Notes: generated from the sequence alone by a model not told the origin. A stretch of DNA of 64,000 nt from an uncultured Burkholderiaceae bacterium (GCA_937888805.1 CALBEY010000108.1:1-64000); one strand, 5' to 3'. Shown: positions 12,523 to 23,377, numbered from the stretch's first letter. Numbers and translations: made by a program.

Positions 12523-15343
12523 CACGCCATTCCCCATGCGGGGTAATCTGCCTAAGCGGGAGCCGCTCTGGGTTGCCCAATGGCAAGAGAAAGGCGTCTA
12601 CCAAGCCATTCGACGGGCCAGTGCGGGACGCCCGAAATTTATTTTGCACGATGGCCCGCCCTATGCCAATGGTGCTATCCACATTGGTCATGCCGTCAAC
12701 AAAATTCTCAAAGACGTGATTGTCAAAAATCGCAACTTGGCTGGTTTTGACGCTCACTACGTGCCCGGTTGGGATTGCCATGGCATGCCCATCGAAATTC
12801 AAATCGAAAAAAAATACGGTAAGTCTCTACCCGTGGCTCAAGTACAAGCCCGGGCCCGAGCTTACGCGCTCGAACAAATCAGTGCTCAAAAGATCGACTT
12901 CGAACGACTCGGTGTGCTGGGGCTGTGGGAACAGCCTTACCTAACCATGGATTTCAAAACCGAGGCAAACGAGCTTCGTGTTCTGGGCAATATCCTTAAA
13001 AAAGGCTATGTGTACCGAGGCCTAAAACCCGTGAACTGGTGTTTTGACTGCGGCTCTGCCTTAGCGGAAGCAGAGGTCGAATACGCCGATCGCACAGACG
13101 CTGCTGTGGACGTGGCCTTTCCTTATGCCGACCACGCAGCCCTGGCGCGCGCGTTTGATGTTGATCAAGTCGCCGATGGCGCCATCGTCATTTGGACCAC
13201 GACGCCGTGGACCATTCCTGCCAACCAAGCATTGAACGTGCACCCCGAAATCGAATACGCGCTGGTGGCGCTCGATAATCCTCGGGCGACTGGCCCAACG
13301 CTTATTTTGGCAAAAGATCGAGTCAAAGCATGCTTAGAAGTTTGGGGTCTTAGTGGCCGAGTCATTGCCATTGCGACGGGTGAAGCCCTAAACGGCATTT
13401 CGTTTCACCACCCACTGGCTAAAGTTGACGCCGCTTTTGATCGCCAGTCACCCATTTATCTCGGTGACTATGTCACCCTGGAGACTGGAACGGGTGTGGT
13501 GCATTCAGCACCCGCCTACGGCATCGAAGACTTTGTCTCATGCAAGGCCCATGATCTTGCTGACGCTGACATCCTGAATCCGGTTTTGGGTGATGGCCGT
13601 TATGCGCAAAGCCTTGCCTTGTTCGGTGGGCTGACGATTTGGGAAGCTAACCCCAAAATCGTTCAAACCCTTGCGGATGCCGGCACCTTAGTCAACGTTC
13701 AAAAGCACCAACACAGCTACATGCACTGCTGGCGCCATAAAACCCCAATCATTTACCGAGCCACCAGCCAATGGTTCGCCGCAATGGACATTGCCCCCAA
13801 TGACGGCCAGCCCTCACTCAGAGAGTCTGCACTTGCTGCTATCGCAAAAACTGACTTCTATCCCGCGTGGGGTCGCGCACGATTGCACAACATGATCGCC
13901 AATCGACCCGACTGGACATTGTCACGTCAACGACAGTGGGGCGTGCCAATGGCTTTCTTTGTCCACAAAGAAACTGGCGCGCTTCACCCTGAGACGCCTC
14001 GTCTGATCGAAGAAGTCGCCAAGCTGATTGAGACCCGCGGCATTGAGGCCTGGCAAACCCTGGAGCCGGCCGATCTGCTGAGTGCGCAGGAGGCAACGCA
14101 ATACGAAAAGAATCGCGACACACTCGACGTGTGGTTTGATTCAGGCTCAACACACGCCACCGTGCTCGGGGGAAAAAATAACGTTGACCAAGGCACCCAT
14201 GGCAACCTGTTGTCTTGGCCAGCCGATTTGTATCTCGAAGGCTCTGACCAACATCGCGGCTGGTTTCACTCATCTTTACTGACCGGTTGCATGCTCTACG
14301 GTCATGCGCCTTACAAGGGGTTACTGACACACGGTTTTGTGGTGGATGGCCAAGGTCGCAAAATGAGTAAGTCGATGGGTAATGTGATTGCCCCTCAATC
14401 GGTGTCAGACTCACTGGGCGCCGAAATCCTTCGACTCTGGGTTGCATCGACCGACTATGCCGGTGAGCTCTCGATCTCAGACGAAATTTTAAAGCGAGTC
14501 GTTGAGAGCTACCGCCGCACGCGCAACACGCTTCGCTTTTTACTAGCCAATCTGTCGGACTTTAACGAAACGCACGACCGCATTGCCCCTGAGGCGATGC
14601 TGGAGATCGATCAGTACGCCCTGATGATGACTGACTCAGTCCAAAAAGAAGTATTGGCTCATTTCGAAAAGTATGAGTTTCACCCCGCCATGGCGCGCCT
14701 ACAGACGTTTTGCTCTGAAGACTTGGGGGCTTTTTACCTTGATGTTTTAAAAGATCGGCTTTACACCAGTGCTCCCAACAGCCATGCGCGGCGAAGCGCT
14801 CAGACTGCCCTGCTTCACATCAGCCTTTCATTGGTTAAGCTGCTAGCGCCTGTCTTGTCATTCACCGCAGAGGAGACTTGGCAAGTTTTAAATGAATCCA
14901 CCTTAGCACCAGCCTCGCCAGACGCTGAACGGTCGATCTTTACGCAGACTTATCACTCGCTGCCCGTGATTGCCAATCAAGATAGCTTGGTAGCCAAATG
15001 GCGGCGTGTCCGTGACATTCGTGCTGAGGTGTTACGTGAGCTTGAAGTTTTAAGAACAGATGGCGCGATCGGTTCATCACTGCAAGCTGAGGTTGATCTT
15101 TTTGCGAGCGAGCAAGATTTAAGCTTTTTAGAAAGCATTAGCGATCAGCTAAAGTTTGTTTTGATTGTTTCGCGTGCCGATGTCCACTCGAGTACCGGCG
15201 AACTACAAATTAAAGTGCAGGCTTCAAACAAACAAAAATGCGCCCGTTGCTGGCATTATGCTGACGATATTGGCACTGACACCACCCATCCGGAGATTTG
15301 CGGGCGTTGTGTCACCAACCTAGCAGAGGCAAGCAGTGGCTAA
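12491..15343 (+). CDS. ileS: isoleucyl-tRNA synthetase
   Basis: Class I aminoacyl-tRNA synthetase, 950 residues with the ATG at 12491. That start gives [18 protein letters not shown], collinear with E. coli IleS. An upstream in-frame start at 12467 would only add residues inside ribF. HIGH is at about 64-67 and KMSKS at 624-628. The CP1 editing domain shows [18 protein letters not shown]-terminal zinc finger (CARC near 917, CGRC close to the end) is present. The start overlaps ribF by 32 nt and the 3' end overlaps lspA by 8 nt. Confidence 0.97.
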   Translation: MDYKTTLNLTDTPFPMRGNLPKREPLWVAQWQEKGVYQAIRRASAGRPKFILHDGPPYANGAIHIGHAVNKILKDVIVKNRNLAGFDAHYVPGWDCHGMPIEIQIEKKYGKSLPVAQVQARARAYALEQISAQKIDFERLGVLGLWEQPYLTMDFKTEANELRVLGNILKKGYVYRGLKPVNWCFDCGSALAEAEVEYADRTDAAVDVAFPYADHAALARAFDVDQVADGAIVIWTTTPWTIPANQALNVHPEIEYALVALDNPRATGPTLILAKDRVKACLEVWGLSGRVIAIATGEALNGISFHHPLAKVDAAFDRQSPIYLGDYVTLETGTGVVHSAPAYGIEDFVSCKAHDLADADILNPVLGDGRYAQSLALFGGLTIWEANPKIVQTLADAGTLVNVQKHQHSYMHCWRHKTPIIYRATSQWFAAMDIAPNDGQPSLRESALAAIAKTDFYPAWGRARLHNMIANRPDWTLSRQRQWGVPMAFFVHKETGALHPETPRLIEEVAKLIETRGIEAWQTLEPADLLSAQEATQYEKNRDTLDVWFDSGSTHATVLGGKNNVDQGTHGNLLSWPADLYLEGSDQHRGWFHSSLLTGCMLYGHAPYKGLLTHGFVVDGQGRKMSKSMGNVIAPQSVSDSLGAEILRLWVASTDYAGELSISDEILKRVVESYRRTRNTLRFLLANLSDFNETHDRIAPEAMLEIDQYALMMTDSVQKEVLAHFEKYEFHPAMARLQTFCSEDLGAFYLDVLKDRLYTSAPNSHARRSAQTALLHISLSLVKLLAPVLSFTAEETWQVLNESTLAPASPDAERSIFTQTYHSLPVIANQDSLVAKWRRVRDIRAEVLRELEVLRTDGAIGSSLQAEVDLFASEQDLSFLESISDQLKFVLIVSRADVHSSTGELQIKVQASNKQKCARCWHYADDIGTDTTHPEICGRCVTNLAEASSG

Positions 15344-15827
15344 ATGGTGCTGGTTGGTTGTTATATTGGTCGCACTGGACCAACTCACCAAGTGGCTTGC
15401 TGAAAACGCTTTCACTTATGGTGAGCGCGTTAATATTTTTCCGATGTTTGATTTAACCCTGGTTTACAACACGGGCGCGGCATTCAGCTTCTTGGCTTCT
15501 GGTTCAGGCTGGCAGCGATGGGTACTGATTGCCATCGCCATTGTGGCCATTTTTTTTATTTCGTGGCTTTTAAAACATGAACACAAACGCGCACTGACTG
15601 CGCTGTCTCTGACACTCATTTTGAGTGGTGCCATTGGTAATTTGATTGATCGTGTTTTGCTGGGTCATGTGATAGATTTTCTGTTGTTTTACCGCCATAA
15701 CTGGTATTTTCCAGCCTTCAACATCGCCGACATCGCCATCTCTGTTGGTGCCGTTTTACTGGTCTTTGATGAGTGGCGGCGGTGGCGTCAGGCGACCGCC
15801 TTGCGAAGAAAGGAAGAATCGTCATGA
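15336..15827 (+). CDS. lspA: lipoprotein signal peptidase (signal peptidase II)
   Basis: Inner-membrane aspartyl protease that cleaves prolipoprotein signal peptides. In 163 residues there are four hydrophobic segments (about 5-20, 45-56, 62-80, 90-108, then 128-145). The two catalytic aspartates are in GHVIDFL (D114) and NIADIAI (D132). [10 protein letters not shown] is a conserved family block. The start is GTG, overlapping the end of ileS; ileS-lspA is a common pair. The 3' end overlaps coaBC as ATGA. Confidence 0.95.
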   Translation: MAKWCWLVVILVALDQLTKWLAENAFTYGERVNIFPMFDLTLVYNTGAAFSFLASGSGWQRWVLIAIAIVAIFFISWLLKHEHKRALTALSLTLILSGAIGNLIDRVLLGHVIDFLLFYRHNWYFPAFNIADIAISVGAVLLVFDEWRRWRQATALRRKEESS

Positions 15828-17020
15828 ATCCGCTCAACGGCAAGCGCATTGTGTTGGGACTGACAGGCGGCATTGCTTGTTACAAGTCTGCCGAACTGCT
15901 GCGCCGATTGATGGACCTTGGTGCAACTGTCGATGTTGTCATGACAGCATCAGCCAGTGAATTCATCACGCCACTGACCTTTCAGGCACTTTCGGGGCGC
16001 CCCGTTTTTACCGATCTTTGGGATAGTCGGCCAGATAACAACATGGCCCACATCAATTTAACGCGAAGCGCAGACCTCATTGTGGTCGCTCCAGCCACGG
16101 CCAACTTCATGGCCAAGCTCGCGCACGGCTCAGCCGATGACTTGTTATCCACGCTGTGCTTGGCTCGCGCCATACCCCTGATGATTGCGCCAGCGATGAA
16201 CAAAGAAATGTGGCAAGCACGGCCCACGCAGCGAAACGCCAATGAACTGCGCGACGATGGTGTGTTCCTCGTCGGACCGGCCAGTGGTATTCAAGCCTGC
16301 GGCGAAACAGGTGATGGCCGCATGGTAGAACCCAACGACCTGTTGGCTGCCATCGTCAGCCACTTCGAACCCAAAACAATGGATGGACTGAGCGTACTCA
16401 TCACGGCCGGTCCCACCTGTGAGCCGATTGATCCCGTGCGCGTTTTAACCAATCGCTCATCAGGTAAAACGGGCTACGCCATTGCACAAGCTGCCGCGCA
16501 AGCGGGCGCTCGAGTGACCTTGGTATCCGGACCGACCAGCTTGCCTTGCCCAGCGGGTGTGACTCGAATTGACATTCAAACGGCCATGCAGATGCACGAG
16601 CGCGTCATGGCGGTGGTCGACGGTCATGACATCTTTATAGCGGTAGCAGCAGTCGCTGATTGGCGTATTGATAACGCATCAACCGAAAAACTTAAAAAGA
16701 ACAACGGCTTATCACCGCCTGATCTTTCCTTCGTGCTGAATCCTGACATATTGGCAGACGTGGCAGCCTTGCCCAATGCGCCTTGGTGCGTCGGGTTCGC
16801 CGCTGAAACCACGCTGAACCCTGATGAAGTTGAGCACAAGCGACAGCGTAAAGGTGTGCCTCTGCTGATCGGAAACTTGGCGCAAGACGTCATGGATGTT
16901 GATCACACCACGGTCGAGCTTTACAGCGCCGCGGGTCGACAAGCACTTCAGAGAGGTACCAAACAATCGGTTGCGCGCCAAATCGTGGCTGAAATTGCCA
17001 AGCGCTTCACTCGACAATAA
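15824..17020 (+). CDS. coaBC: bifunctional phosphopantothenoylcysteine decarboxylase / synthetase
   Basis: Makes 4'-phosphopantetheine for coenzyme A. The protein has 398 residues from the ATG at 15824, which has GAAAGGAAG upstream and overlaps the lspA stop. The CoaC flavoprotein half has GGIACYKSAEL, His76 (AHINLTRSADL), PAMNKEMW (Asn126) and Cys159 (ACGETGDGRM), matching H75/N125/C158 of E. coli Dfp. The CoaB half starts near 190 with ITAGPTCEPIDPVR and contains NRSSGKTGYA and the KKNNGLSP lysine. It is complete and unremarkable. Confidence 0.95.
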   Translation: MNPLNGKRIVLGLTGGIACYKSAELLRRLMDLGATVDVVMTASASEFITPLTFQALSGRPVFTDLWDSRPDNNMAHINLTRSADLIVVAPATANFMAKLAHGSADDLLSTLCLARAIPLMIAPAMNKEMWQARPTQRNANELRDDGVFLVGPASGIQACGETGDGRMVEPNDLLAAIVSHFEPKTMDGLSVLITAGPTCEPIDPVRVLTNRSSGKTGYAIAQAAAQAGARVTLVSGPTSLPCPAGVTRIDIQTAMQMHERVMAVVDGHDIFIAVAAVADWRIDNASTEKLKKNNGLSPPDLSFVLNPDILADVAALPNAPWCVGFAAETTLNPDEVEHKRQRKGVPLLIGNLAQDVMDVDHTTVELYSAAGRQALQRGTKQSVARQIVAEIAKRFTRQ

Positions 17021-17070
17021 ACCACACCTATTTATCAGCCCACCCAGCCCACAGGATAACCAGCAAACCA

Positions 17071-17739
17071 ATGCAGGCATATCTCGATCAGATTGGTCTC
17101 TTTATAGAAATCAACCAAGCATGGGCAGGACCTGTTATTTTTCTACTGACATTCGGAGAGTCGCTATTCATAGTGGGTGTTTTGTTGCCTGCCACTGCCC
17201 TACTGCTCTTCGCTGGTGGGCTTATCGGGTCAGGTCTTGTACCGCCAACGACGGTACTGCTATGGGGCGTTGCGGGTGCAATCGCTGGTGATGCGATCTC
17301 TTTTTGGATGGGCCGGTGGGTGGGACCCACCATATTGCGTTGGCGAGCGGTTAAGCGCCAACGCCCCACCGTTGCCCGAGCACGTCTTTTTTTTTACAGA
17401 TACGGATTTTTGTCGATCTTTGTGGGTCGATTTTTAGGGCCGGTTCGCTGTACGATTCCAACGGTTGCCGGCGTCATGGGCATGTCGCAATGGCGCTTTC
17501 AACTCGCTAATATCCTTTCCGCGATGGCTTGGGTGCCACTCATGTTACTGCCTGGCTATCTGGCAGTAAAAAGTGTCTATATGGCCAAACATGCCAATCA
17601 ATTGATGCTGTATGTGGGGGGCGGTCTATCCATTGTCATAGGCGTGTCGCTACTTTATCTTTTTACCCGCCAACGCAAAACACCTCGAGCGCGGAGCAAG
17701 GGGCGTGAGCAAAACAATCGACATGAGGAGATCACTTGA
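17071..17739 (+). CDS. DedA family membrane protein
   Basis: Inner-membrane protein of the DedA/SNARE-associated family (PF09335), 222 residues. Family members are linked to undecaprenyl-phosphate or other lipid translocation and membrane homeostasis. Hydrophobic segments lie at about 20-48, 60-80, 105-125, 135-165 and 175-200. The family blocks [33 protein letters not shown] and [10 protein letters not shown] are visible. It lies 50 nt after coaBC and its stop overlaps the dut ATG by one base (TGATG). Its place between coaBC and dut suggests co-expression but does not define a substrate. Confidence 0.9.
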   Translation: MQAYLDQIGLFIEINQAWAGPVIFLLTFGESLFIVGVLLPATALLLFAGGLIGSGLVPPTTVLLWGVAGAIAGDAISFWMGRWVGPTILRWRAVKRQRPTVARARLFFYRYGFLSIFVGRFLGPVRCTIPTVAGVMGMSQWRFQLANILSAMAWVPLMLLPGYLAVKSVYMAKHANQLMLYVGGGLSIVIGVSLLYLFTRQRKTPRARSKGREQNNRHEEIT

Positions 17740-18191
17740 TGTTAGCCATCGACTTAAAGATATTAGACCCACGAATGAAAGACCGATTACCCACCTACGG
17801 TACGCCAGGCTCTGCAGGACTTGATTTGAGGGCATGCGTGGATGGGACAACCGTGATTTCGCCTGGCGAAACCATTTTGGTGCCGACCGGCATTTCAATT
17901 CACATCAAGAACCCAGATTATGCGGCCGTGATATTGCCCCGCTCGGGTATGGGCCATAAAAATGGCATTGTGTTGGGAAATTTGGTGGGCTTGATTGACT
18001 CTGACTATCAAGGTCCACTGATGGTGTCGACTTGGAACCGAGGCCAAAAGCCATTCACATTAGAGCCCTTGGAGCGTCTGGCACAGCTGATTATCGTGCC
18101 TGTCGTACAGGCTCAATTTACGCTGGTGGACGATTTTGAAGAGGTCACAGCGCGAGCAGCCGGCGGATTTGGTAGCACTGGAAAGCACTAG
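17739..18191 (+). CDS. dut: dUTP diphosphatase
   Basis: Trimeric dUTPase that converts dUTP to dUMP, which keeps uracil out of DNA. The protein has 150 residues. Motifs in order are GSAGLDLRA (I), [11 protein letters not shown] (II), GLIDSDYQG (III), RLAQLII (IV) and the C-terminal [10 protein letters not shown] (V, P-loop-like lid). The ATG at 17739 is preferred over a TTG three bases earlier, with GAGGAG about 8 nt upstream. It overlaps dedA by one base and is the last gene of the operon. The next gene, clpA, converges after 72 bp. Confidence 0.96.
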   Translation: MLAIDLKILDPRMKDRLPTYGTPGSAGLDLRACVDGTTVISPGETILVPTGISIHIKNPDYAAVILPRSGMGHKNGIVLGNLVGLIDSDYQGPLMVSTWNRGQKPFTLEPLERLAQLIIVPVVQAQFTLVDDFEEVTARAAGGFGSTGKH

Positions 18192-18263
18192 CCAAAACCA
18201 CCGAACCCAGCCCAGCTTATTAGTCTAACCAACTCAAAACAGCATCGCTAGCGTCTTAAAAGA

Positions 18264-20621
18264 TTACTCTACCGCCAGTGCCGGGGTGTCTTTGGCATCC
18301 TTCGCATCCTTCGCTTCTTTGGCATTTTTGTTGCCTTCACGCTTTTTGTCGGCTGCTGAAGTCGGCGCATGATCAAACTCAAGTTGAACTTTGCCATCCT
18401 CATCAATATCTAGAGTCACCCCACCACCATTGACCAAACGACCAAACAGCAACTCGTCGGCCAAGGCACGGCGCAGCATGTCTTGAATCAGCCGCTGCAT
18501 GGGTCTAGCACCCATCAATGGGTCAAAACCGTGCTCCGCCAAGTAGTCCCTGAGCCGCTGCGTGAAAGTCGTTTCAACCCGCTTTTCATGCAGCTGATCT
18601 TCAAGCTCCATCAAGAACTTATCAACGACGCGCAAGATGACTTCTCTGCTCAGGGCACTGAAATGCACGATTGCATCTAAACGGTTACGGAATTCGGGCG
18701 AAAACAACTTCTTGATGTCGCCCATTTCGTCACCGCTAGCCCGCGAGTTCGAGAACCCGATGGACGGTCTGCTAAGTGCTTCGGCTCCGGCGTTGGTGGT
18801 CATAATGATGATCACATTGCGAAAGTCAGCCTTGCGACCATTGTTATCAGTTAGCGTGCCATGATCCATCACCTGCAACAAAATGTTGAACACATCAGGG
18901 TGTGCTTTCTCAATCTCATCGAGTAACAACACGCAATGGGGTTGCTTGTTGATTGCTTCGGTCAACAAACCGCCTTGATCGTAGCCAACATAACCTGGGG
19001 GTGCACCAATCAGCCGTGAGACGGTGTGCCGTTCCATGTACTCCGACATGTCAAACCGCAAAAGATCAATGCCGAGTGTGAAAGCCAGCTGTCGGGCCAC
19101 CTCAGTTTTACCAACCCCAGTTGGGCCTGAAAACAAAAATGAACCAATGGGCTTTTCAGGTTTACCGAGGCCTGAGCGAGCCATTTTGATGGCGGCAGCC
19201 AACGCCTCGATTGACGCCTCCTGGCCAAAAACAACCGTCTTTAAGTCGCGCTCAAGTGTGGCCAAGCGGCTGCGATCGTCAGTTGACACGGTTTGCGGTG
19301 GAATACGCGCAATCTTGCAAATGATGGTTTCAATTTCGTGCTTGCCAATCACTTTCTTTTGTTTGGACTTGGGCAACAGCTTTTGAGCCGCACCCGCTTC
19401 GTCGATCACATCAATGGCTTTGTCAGGCAAGTGACGGTCATTGATGTGCCGAGCCGCCAGCTCAGCTGCAGCTGTTAATGCCGCGGCCGAATATTTGACG
19501 TTGTGATGATCTTCAAAGCGTTGCTTTAAACCGCGCAAAATTTGAATGGTTTGTTCAACAGATGGCTCAGGCACATCGACCTTTTGAAAACGGCGAGACA
19601 ATGCCGCATCTTTTTCAAAAATGCCGCGGTACTCGGTATACGTCGTCGCGCCGATGCAGCGCAACTGACCGGATGACAATGCCGGCTTTAACAAATTAGA
19701 GGCGTCAAGCGTGCCACCCGAAGCGGACCCTGCACCAATGAGAGTGTGAATCTCGTCGATAAACAAAATAGCCTGCGGGTTACTTTTAAGCTGCTTGAGA
19801 ACCGCTTTGAGCCGTTGCTCAAAATCACCGCGGTATTTTGTGCCTGCCAACAAAGCACCCATGTCCAATGAATACACATTGGCATCTTGCAAAATCTCAG
19901 GCACTTCCTCTTGTGTAATGCGATACGCAAGCCCCTCAGCAATGGCGGTTTTACCCACACCAGCCTCACCGACCAAAAGTGGGTTGTTCTTGCGGCGGCG
20001 ACATAAGATTTGGATCACACGTTCGACCTCTTGATCACGACCGATCAAAGGATCAATCCGCCCAGCAATTGCTGCCGCATTAAGATCTTGTGCATACTGA
20101 TCAAGTGGTGTCTGACGCGAATCGGGCGTCTCTTCACCACCCGCCGGTCCCTGGCGTTCAGTGGCGGGCGCCTCGGGTTGTTGATTCTTGGTGATGCCGT
20201 GCGACAAGAAGTTAACGACATCCAAACGTGAAATACCTTGTTGCTGCAGGTAATAAACAGCATGAGAGTCTTTCTCACCAAAAATGGCCACCAATACATT
20301 GGCACCAGTCACCGGTTTTTTTGACGTGCCGCCAGCGGACACGTGCATGATGGCTCGCTGAATCACGCGCTGAAATCCCAGCGTGGGTTGTGTATCAACC
20401 TCGCCACCTTCGGGAATAACAGGCGTGTTGTCAGTAACAAACTTGCGCAAGTGCTGGCGCAATTCATCGGTGTTGGCCGCGCAAGCTTTCAATACTTCAA
20501 CCGCTGCTGCATTATCAAGCAAGGCGAGAAGCAGGTGTTCGACGGTAATGAACTCGTGCCGCGCAGAGCGGGCTTCGACGAATGCCATGTGCAAACTAAC
20601 TTCAAGTTCTTGGGAAATCAC
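18264..20621 (-). CDS. clpA: ATP-dependent Clp protease ATP-binding subunit ClpA
   Basis: AAA+ unfoldase that feeds substrates to ClpP. In 785 residues there is an N-terminal double Clp-N domain (LEVSLHMAF, RHEFITVEHLLLALL). The D1 AAA module follows (GEAGVGKTAIAEG, LFIDEIHTLIG), then D2 (GPTGVGKTEVARQ, LLLDEIEKAHPDV), a ClpP-binding IGF-type loop (SIGFSN region) and a C-terminal D2-small domain. The start is GTG with GGAGG just upstream, in line with E. coli ClpA (MLNQELELSL). The final ~30 residues are a low-complexity Lys/Ala/Asp tail, not a usual ClpA feature. Confidence 0.95.
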   Translation of the reverse strand: MISQELEVSLHMAFVEARSARHEFITVEHLLLALLDNAAAVEVLKACAANTDELRQHLRKFVTDNTPVIPEGGEVDTQPTLGFQRVIQRAIMHVSAGGTSKKPVTGANVLVAIFGEKDSHAVYYLQQQGISRLDVVNFLSHGITKNQQPEAPATERQGPAGGEETPDSRQTPLDQYAQDLNAAAIAGRIDPLIGRDQEVERVIQILCRRRKNNPLLVGEAGVGKTAIAEGLAYRITQEEVPEILQDANVYSLDMGALLAGTKYRGDFEQRLKAVLKQLKSNPQAILFIDEIHTLIGAGSASGGTLDASNLLKPALSSGQLRCIGATTYTEYRGIFEKDAALSRRFQKVDVPEPSVEQTIQILRGLKQRFEDHHNVKYSAAALTAAAELAARHINDRHLPDKAIDVIDEAGAAQKLLPKSKQKKVIGKHEIETIICKIARIPPQTVSTDDRSRLATLERDLKTVVFGQEASIEALAAAIKMARSGLGKPEKPIGSFLFSGPTGVGKTEVARQLAFTLGIDLLRFDMSEYMERHTVSRLIGAPPGYVGYDQGGLLTEAINKQPHCVLLLDEIEKAHPDVFNILLQVMDHGTLTDNNGRKADFRNVIIIMTTNAGAEALSRPSIGFSNSRASGDEMGDIKKLFSPEFRNRLDAIVHFSALSREVILRVVDKFLMELEDQLHEKRVETTFTQRLRDYLAEHGFDPLMGARPMQRLIQDMLRRALADELLFGRLVNGGGVTLDIDEDGKVQLEFDHAPTSAADKKREGNKNAKEAKDAKDAKDTPALAVE

Positions 20622-20742
20622 ATTTCCTCCCGTTGCTTCTGATCCAATTGGCTTAACCGCGAAAAAACGCTTTTAAGTACGACTGCTGAAAATGCTTAAA
20701 ATCTAGCTTAATTCGATTCTATGCCTATCTATACAAAACCCT

Positions 20743-21063
20743 CTAATCCCCTACAGGTTCCATGACACACTGCAGCGGATGTTGACGCGATCTGGCAAAC
20801 TGTAAAACACGGGTAATACGTGTGGCTGCCACGTCTTTGGGGTAAACCCCACACACACCACGACCAGTGTGGTGCACAGCCAACATGATTTGCATGGCCT
20901 CTTCTTGGCTTTTGCCAAAATACTTCTGCAGCACCAAAACAACAAATTCCATCGGCGTGTAGTCATCATTCAAGAGAATGACCTGATACATAGGTGGGGG
21001 CTTGGTTTTGGCGGTTTGCCGTTCTACCAAGACAGTTCCCGACGATTCAGTTCGATTTGGCAT
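20743..21063 (-). CDS. clpS: ATP-dependent Clp protease adaptor ClpS
   Basis: Adaptor that binds N-degrons and delivers them to ClpA. The protein has 106 residues with a flexible N-terminal tail (1-25). The core starts [17 protein letters not shown], where NDDYTP and the following Met belong to the N-end pocket. [12 protein letters not shown] is the conserved helix-strand block. It lies 121 bp upstream of clpA on the same strand, the normal order. It is divergent from the cold-shock gene, with ~220 bp between them. Confidence 0.95.
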   Translation of the reverse strand: MPNRTESSGTVLVERQTAKTKPPPMYQVILLNDDYTPMEFVVLVLQKYFGKSQEEAMQIMLAVHHTGRGVCGVYPKDVAATRITRVLQFARSRQHPLQCVMEPVGD

Positions 21064-21286
21064 AGTTCTGTTTTAAGACCACAAAATGCTTTCGTTTGAG
21101 TTTATGGCAGCTTACAACTAATAGAAAACCCGTTAAGGGCTTGACTGTTGTCATAAATGTGCCCAAAAATGAGCTTAGCAGTCAAACTGACCGATAAAAC
21201 CATTGATACATGACTGCCAGCGTTGGGCTATTTTTTCCGAACAGCCCATCTCGTTTTTGTCCATAACAACATTAGAGGCCGTTCAG

Positions 21287-21532
21287 ATGTCCGATCCGAC
21301 CAATGCCCCCGACTCTCAAGGAAACCCCACTGCTACTGGCGTCGTCAAATGGTTTAACGATGCCAAAGGCTTTGGATTTGTCACGCCCGATGACGGCAGT
21401 GAAGACTTATTTGCTCACTTTTCATCGATACAAATGAACGGCTTTAAAACCCTCAAAGAGGGTCAGCGAGTCAACTTTGAAATCACAAAGGGGCCAAAAG
21501 GCAATCAAGCCGTTAATATAACGGCTGCTTAA
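21287..21532 (+). CDS. cold-shock domain protein (CspA family)
   Basis: Small single-stranded nucleic-acid-binding protein. From the ATG at 21287 (AGAGG upstream) it has 81 residues. The CSD has RNP1 KGFGFV and RNP2 LFAHFS, with [15 protein letters not shown] at the start of the barrel. About 16 N-terminal residues ([14 protein letters not shown]) precede the usual core, so it is slightly longer than CspA. The 220-bp space to divergent clpS could hold a long 5' leader as in cold-inducible csp genes, but I cannot show regulation from sequence. Confidence 0.93.
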   Translation: MSDPTNAPDSQGNPTATGVVKWFNDAKGFGFVTPDDGSEDLFAHFSSIQMNGFKTLKEGQRVNFEITKGPKGNQAVNITAA

Positions 21533-21556
21533 CCCAACGGGGTTAAAAACCCCTCC

Positions 21557-22054
21557 ATGCCTATGCTTGTTGTAAATGCTATTTGGCCCCAACAGGCGAT
21601 CGACGTTGGCCTTTCGCCCTTTAAGATTTTGGGCTTCATTTTGTGCGCCTTTTTTTTAATGGGGGCGGCCCAAGCTCAGCACACACCCCTACCCAAGATA
21701 GACCTGTACGTCGGTATGCATCGCGTAAAAACCGAGCTCGCCGTGAAAGTCCCTGAACGAATGCAAGGCTTGATGGGCCGTCCCTCTTTGCCCGAGAAGC
21801 AAGGCATGCTTTTTGTCCTTGATCGACTTGGTGTTCAGTGCTTTTGGATGAGAAACACTCTGATTCCTTTATCGATTGCCTTTTTGCGCGATGACGGTAC
21901 GATCGTCAATATTGAGCAGATGCAACCATTAAAGGACGACCGACATTGCTCAACCGAACCCGTTAGATTTGCACTTGAAGTCAATCAAGGCTGGTTTGCC
22001 AAAAGAAATATTTCACCAGGCATGACCGTTCGTGGTTTGCCCACGTTAAGGTAG
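21557..22054 (+). CDS. DUF192 family secreted protein
   Basis: Conserved protein of the DUF192 (PF02643) family, function not established. In 165 residues the N-terminal hydrophobic stretch (about 23-38, ILGFILCAFFLMG) ends in AQAQ, consistent with a signal peptide and export to the periplasm. The mature part has the family blocks MQGLMGRPSLPEKQGMLFV, FWMRNTLIPLSIAFL and YA/FALEVNQGWF. It lies 24 nt after the cold-shock gene on the same strand. An alternative in-frame Met two codons downstream would not change the signal peptide. Confidence 0.88.
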   Translation: MPMLVVNAIWPQQAIDVGLSPFKILGFILCAFFLMGAAQAQHTPLPKIDLYVGMHRVKTELAVKVPERMQGLMGRPSLPEKQGMLFVLDRLGVQCFWMRNTLIPLSIAFLRDDGTIVNIEQMQPLKDDRHCSTEPVRFALEVNQGWFAKRNISPGMTVRGLPTLR

Positions 22055-22078
22055 TGTATTTGTGCTGTTGTTTCGAAT

Positions 22079-22112
22079 CAGGCCATGAAAGGATTGCGCC
22101 TTTCATGGCCTG
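22079..22112. terminator. bidirectional hairpin terminator
   Basis: A perfect 14-bp inverted repeat (CAGGCCATGAAAGG / CCTTTCATGGCCTG) with a 6-nt loop lies between the convergent DUF192 gene and thiolase gene. The T-run after the stem is short on both sides. Position and stem strength support a terminator serving both genes. Confidence 0.75.
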
Positions 22113-22125
22113 TGTCATTTCAAGA

Positions 22126-23334
22126 TCATGCGCGCTCAACAATCATGGCAATACCCTGTCCAACGCCAATGCACATCGTGCAAAGTGCATATCGGCCCTG
22201 CGTTTGGTGTAACTGGTGAACAGCCGTCATCACCAACCGGGCCCCGCTGGCACCCAAGGGGTGGCCCAGCGCAATCGCGCCCCCATTGGGATTGACCCGG
22301 GGATCGTTATCGGCCACACCCAGCAAACGCAACGTGGCCAAGCCTTGGGCAGCAAAAGCCTCATTGAGCTCAATGACGTCCATTTGATCGATGGTTAAGC
22401 CCGCCAAGGCGAGTACTTTTTTCGAAGCCGGTGCTGGACCAATACCCATGATGCGGGGCTCAACACCAGCCGTTGCCATGGCAATGACGCGAGCGCGCGC
22501 AGTCAACTGGTGGTCTTTAATGGCCTGCTCATTGGCGATTAAAAGTGCCACAGAACCGTCATTGACGCCTGAGGCATTACCCGCCGAGACCGAGCCCCCC
22601 TCACGAACCACGCCTTTGAGCTTGGCTAACGCTTCAAGGCTGGTTTGGCGGGGATGCTCGTCACGCGCCACAATTAGGGCGTCACCCTTGCGTTGAGGAA
22701 TATGCACGGGTGTGATTTCCTCGTCGAAATAGCCAGCGGCTTGAGCAGCGGCGGCCTTTTCTTGACTCGCCATGGCGAATTTGTCTTGATCTTCACGCGA
22801 CACACCAAATTGGTCTGCCACGTTTTCAGCGGTTTCAGGCATCGAATCCACACCGTGTTGTGCCTTCATCAACTTGTTTACAAAACGCCAACCAATCGTA
22901 GTGTCATAAATCGACGCAGCCCTAGCAAACGCGCTTTCGGCTTTGCCCATCACAAAAGGAGCCCTGCTCATGCTTTCAACACCACCGGCGATAATCAAAG
23001 AGGCTTCGCCGGCACGAATAGCGCGCGCACCCGTACCAACAGCATCCATGCCTGAACCACACAAACGGTTGATTGTGGCACCAGGCACGTCGGCCGGTAA
23101 GCCCGCGAGCAACGCAGCCATGCGTGCGACGTTGCGATTGTCTTCACCGGCTTGGTTAGCGCAACCGTAGAGAACCTCATCAACGCAGCTCCAATCAACA
23201 TTGCCATTTCGAGCCATCAGTGCCTTGATCGGCAATGCCCCCAAGTCGTCAGTGCGAACGCTCGAAAGAGCGCCACCATACCGTCCAATCGGTGTCCGGA
23301 TGGCGTCACATATGAATGCATCTATTGCTGCCAT
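22126..23334 (-). CDS. pcaF: 3-oxoadipyl-CoA/acetyl-CoA C-acyltransferase (PcaF/PaaJ-type thiolase)
   Basis: Degradative thiolase, 402 residues. The first catalytic Cys is in NRLCGSGMD (Cys92), with [16 protein letters not shown] (His) and [10 protein letters not shown] (second Cys). The opening ([15 protein letters not shown]) and blocks such as [15 protein letters not shown] and [11 protein letters not shown] resemble E. coli PaaJ and PcaF, which cleave 3-oxoadipyl-CoA to succinyl-CoA and acetyl-CoA. No other beta-ketoadipate or phenylacetate gene is in the window, so a general beta-ketothiolase role is also possible. Confidence 0.85.
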   Translation of the reverse strand: MAAIDAFICDAIRTPIGRYGGALSSVRTDDLGALPIKALMARNGNVDWSCVDEVLYGCANQAGEDNRNVARMAALLAGLPADVPGATINRLCGSGMDAVGTGARAIRAGEASLIIAGGVESMSRAPFVMGKAESAFARAASIYDTTIGWRFVNKLMKAQHGVDSMPETAENVADQFGVSREDQDKFAMASQEKAAAAQAAGYFDEEITPVHIPQRKGDALIVARDEHPRQTSLEALAKLKGVVREGGSVSAGNASGVNDGSVALLIANEQAIKDHQLTARARVIAMATAGVEPRIMGIGPAPASKKVLALAGLTIDQMDVIELNEAFAAQGLATLRLLGVADNDPRVNPNGGAIALGHPLGASGARLVMTAVHQLHQTQGRYALCTMCIGVGQGIAMIVERA

Positions 23335-23377
23335 GTCTATTCCCTATCGTTGTTATCTCAGCCAACGACTATAAATC

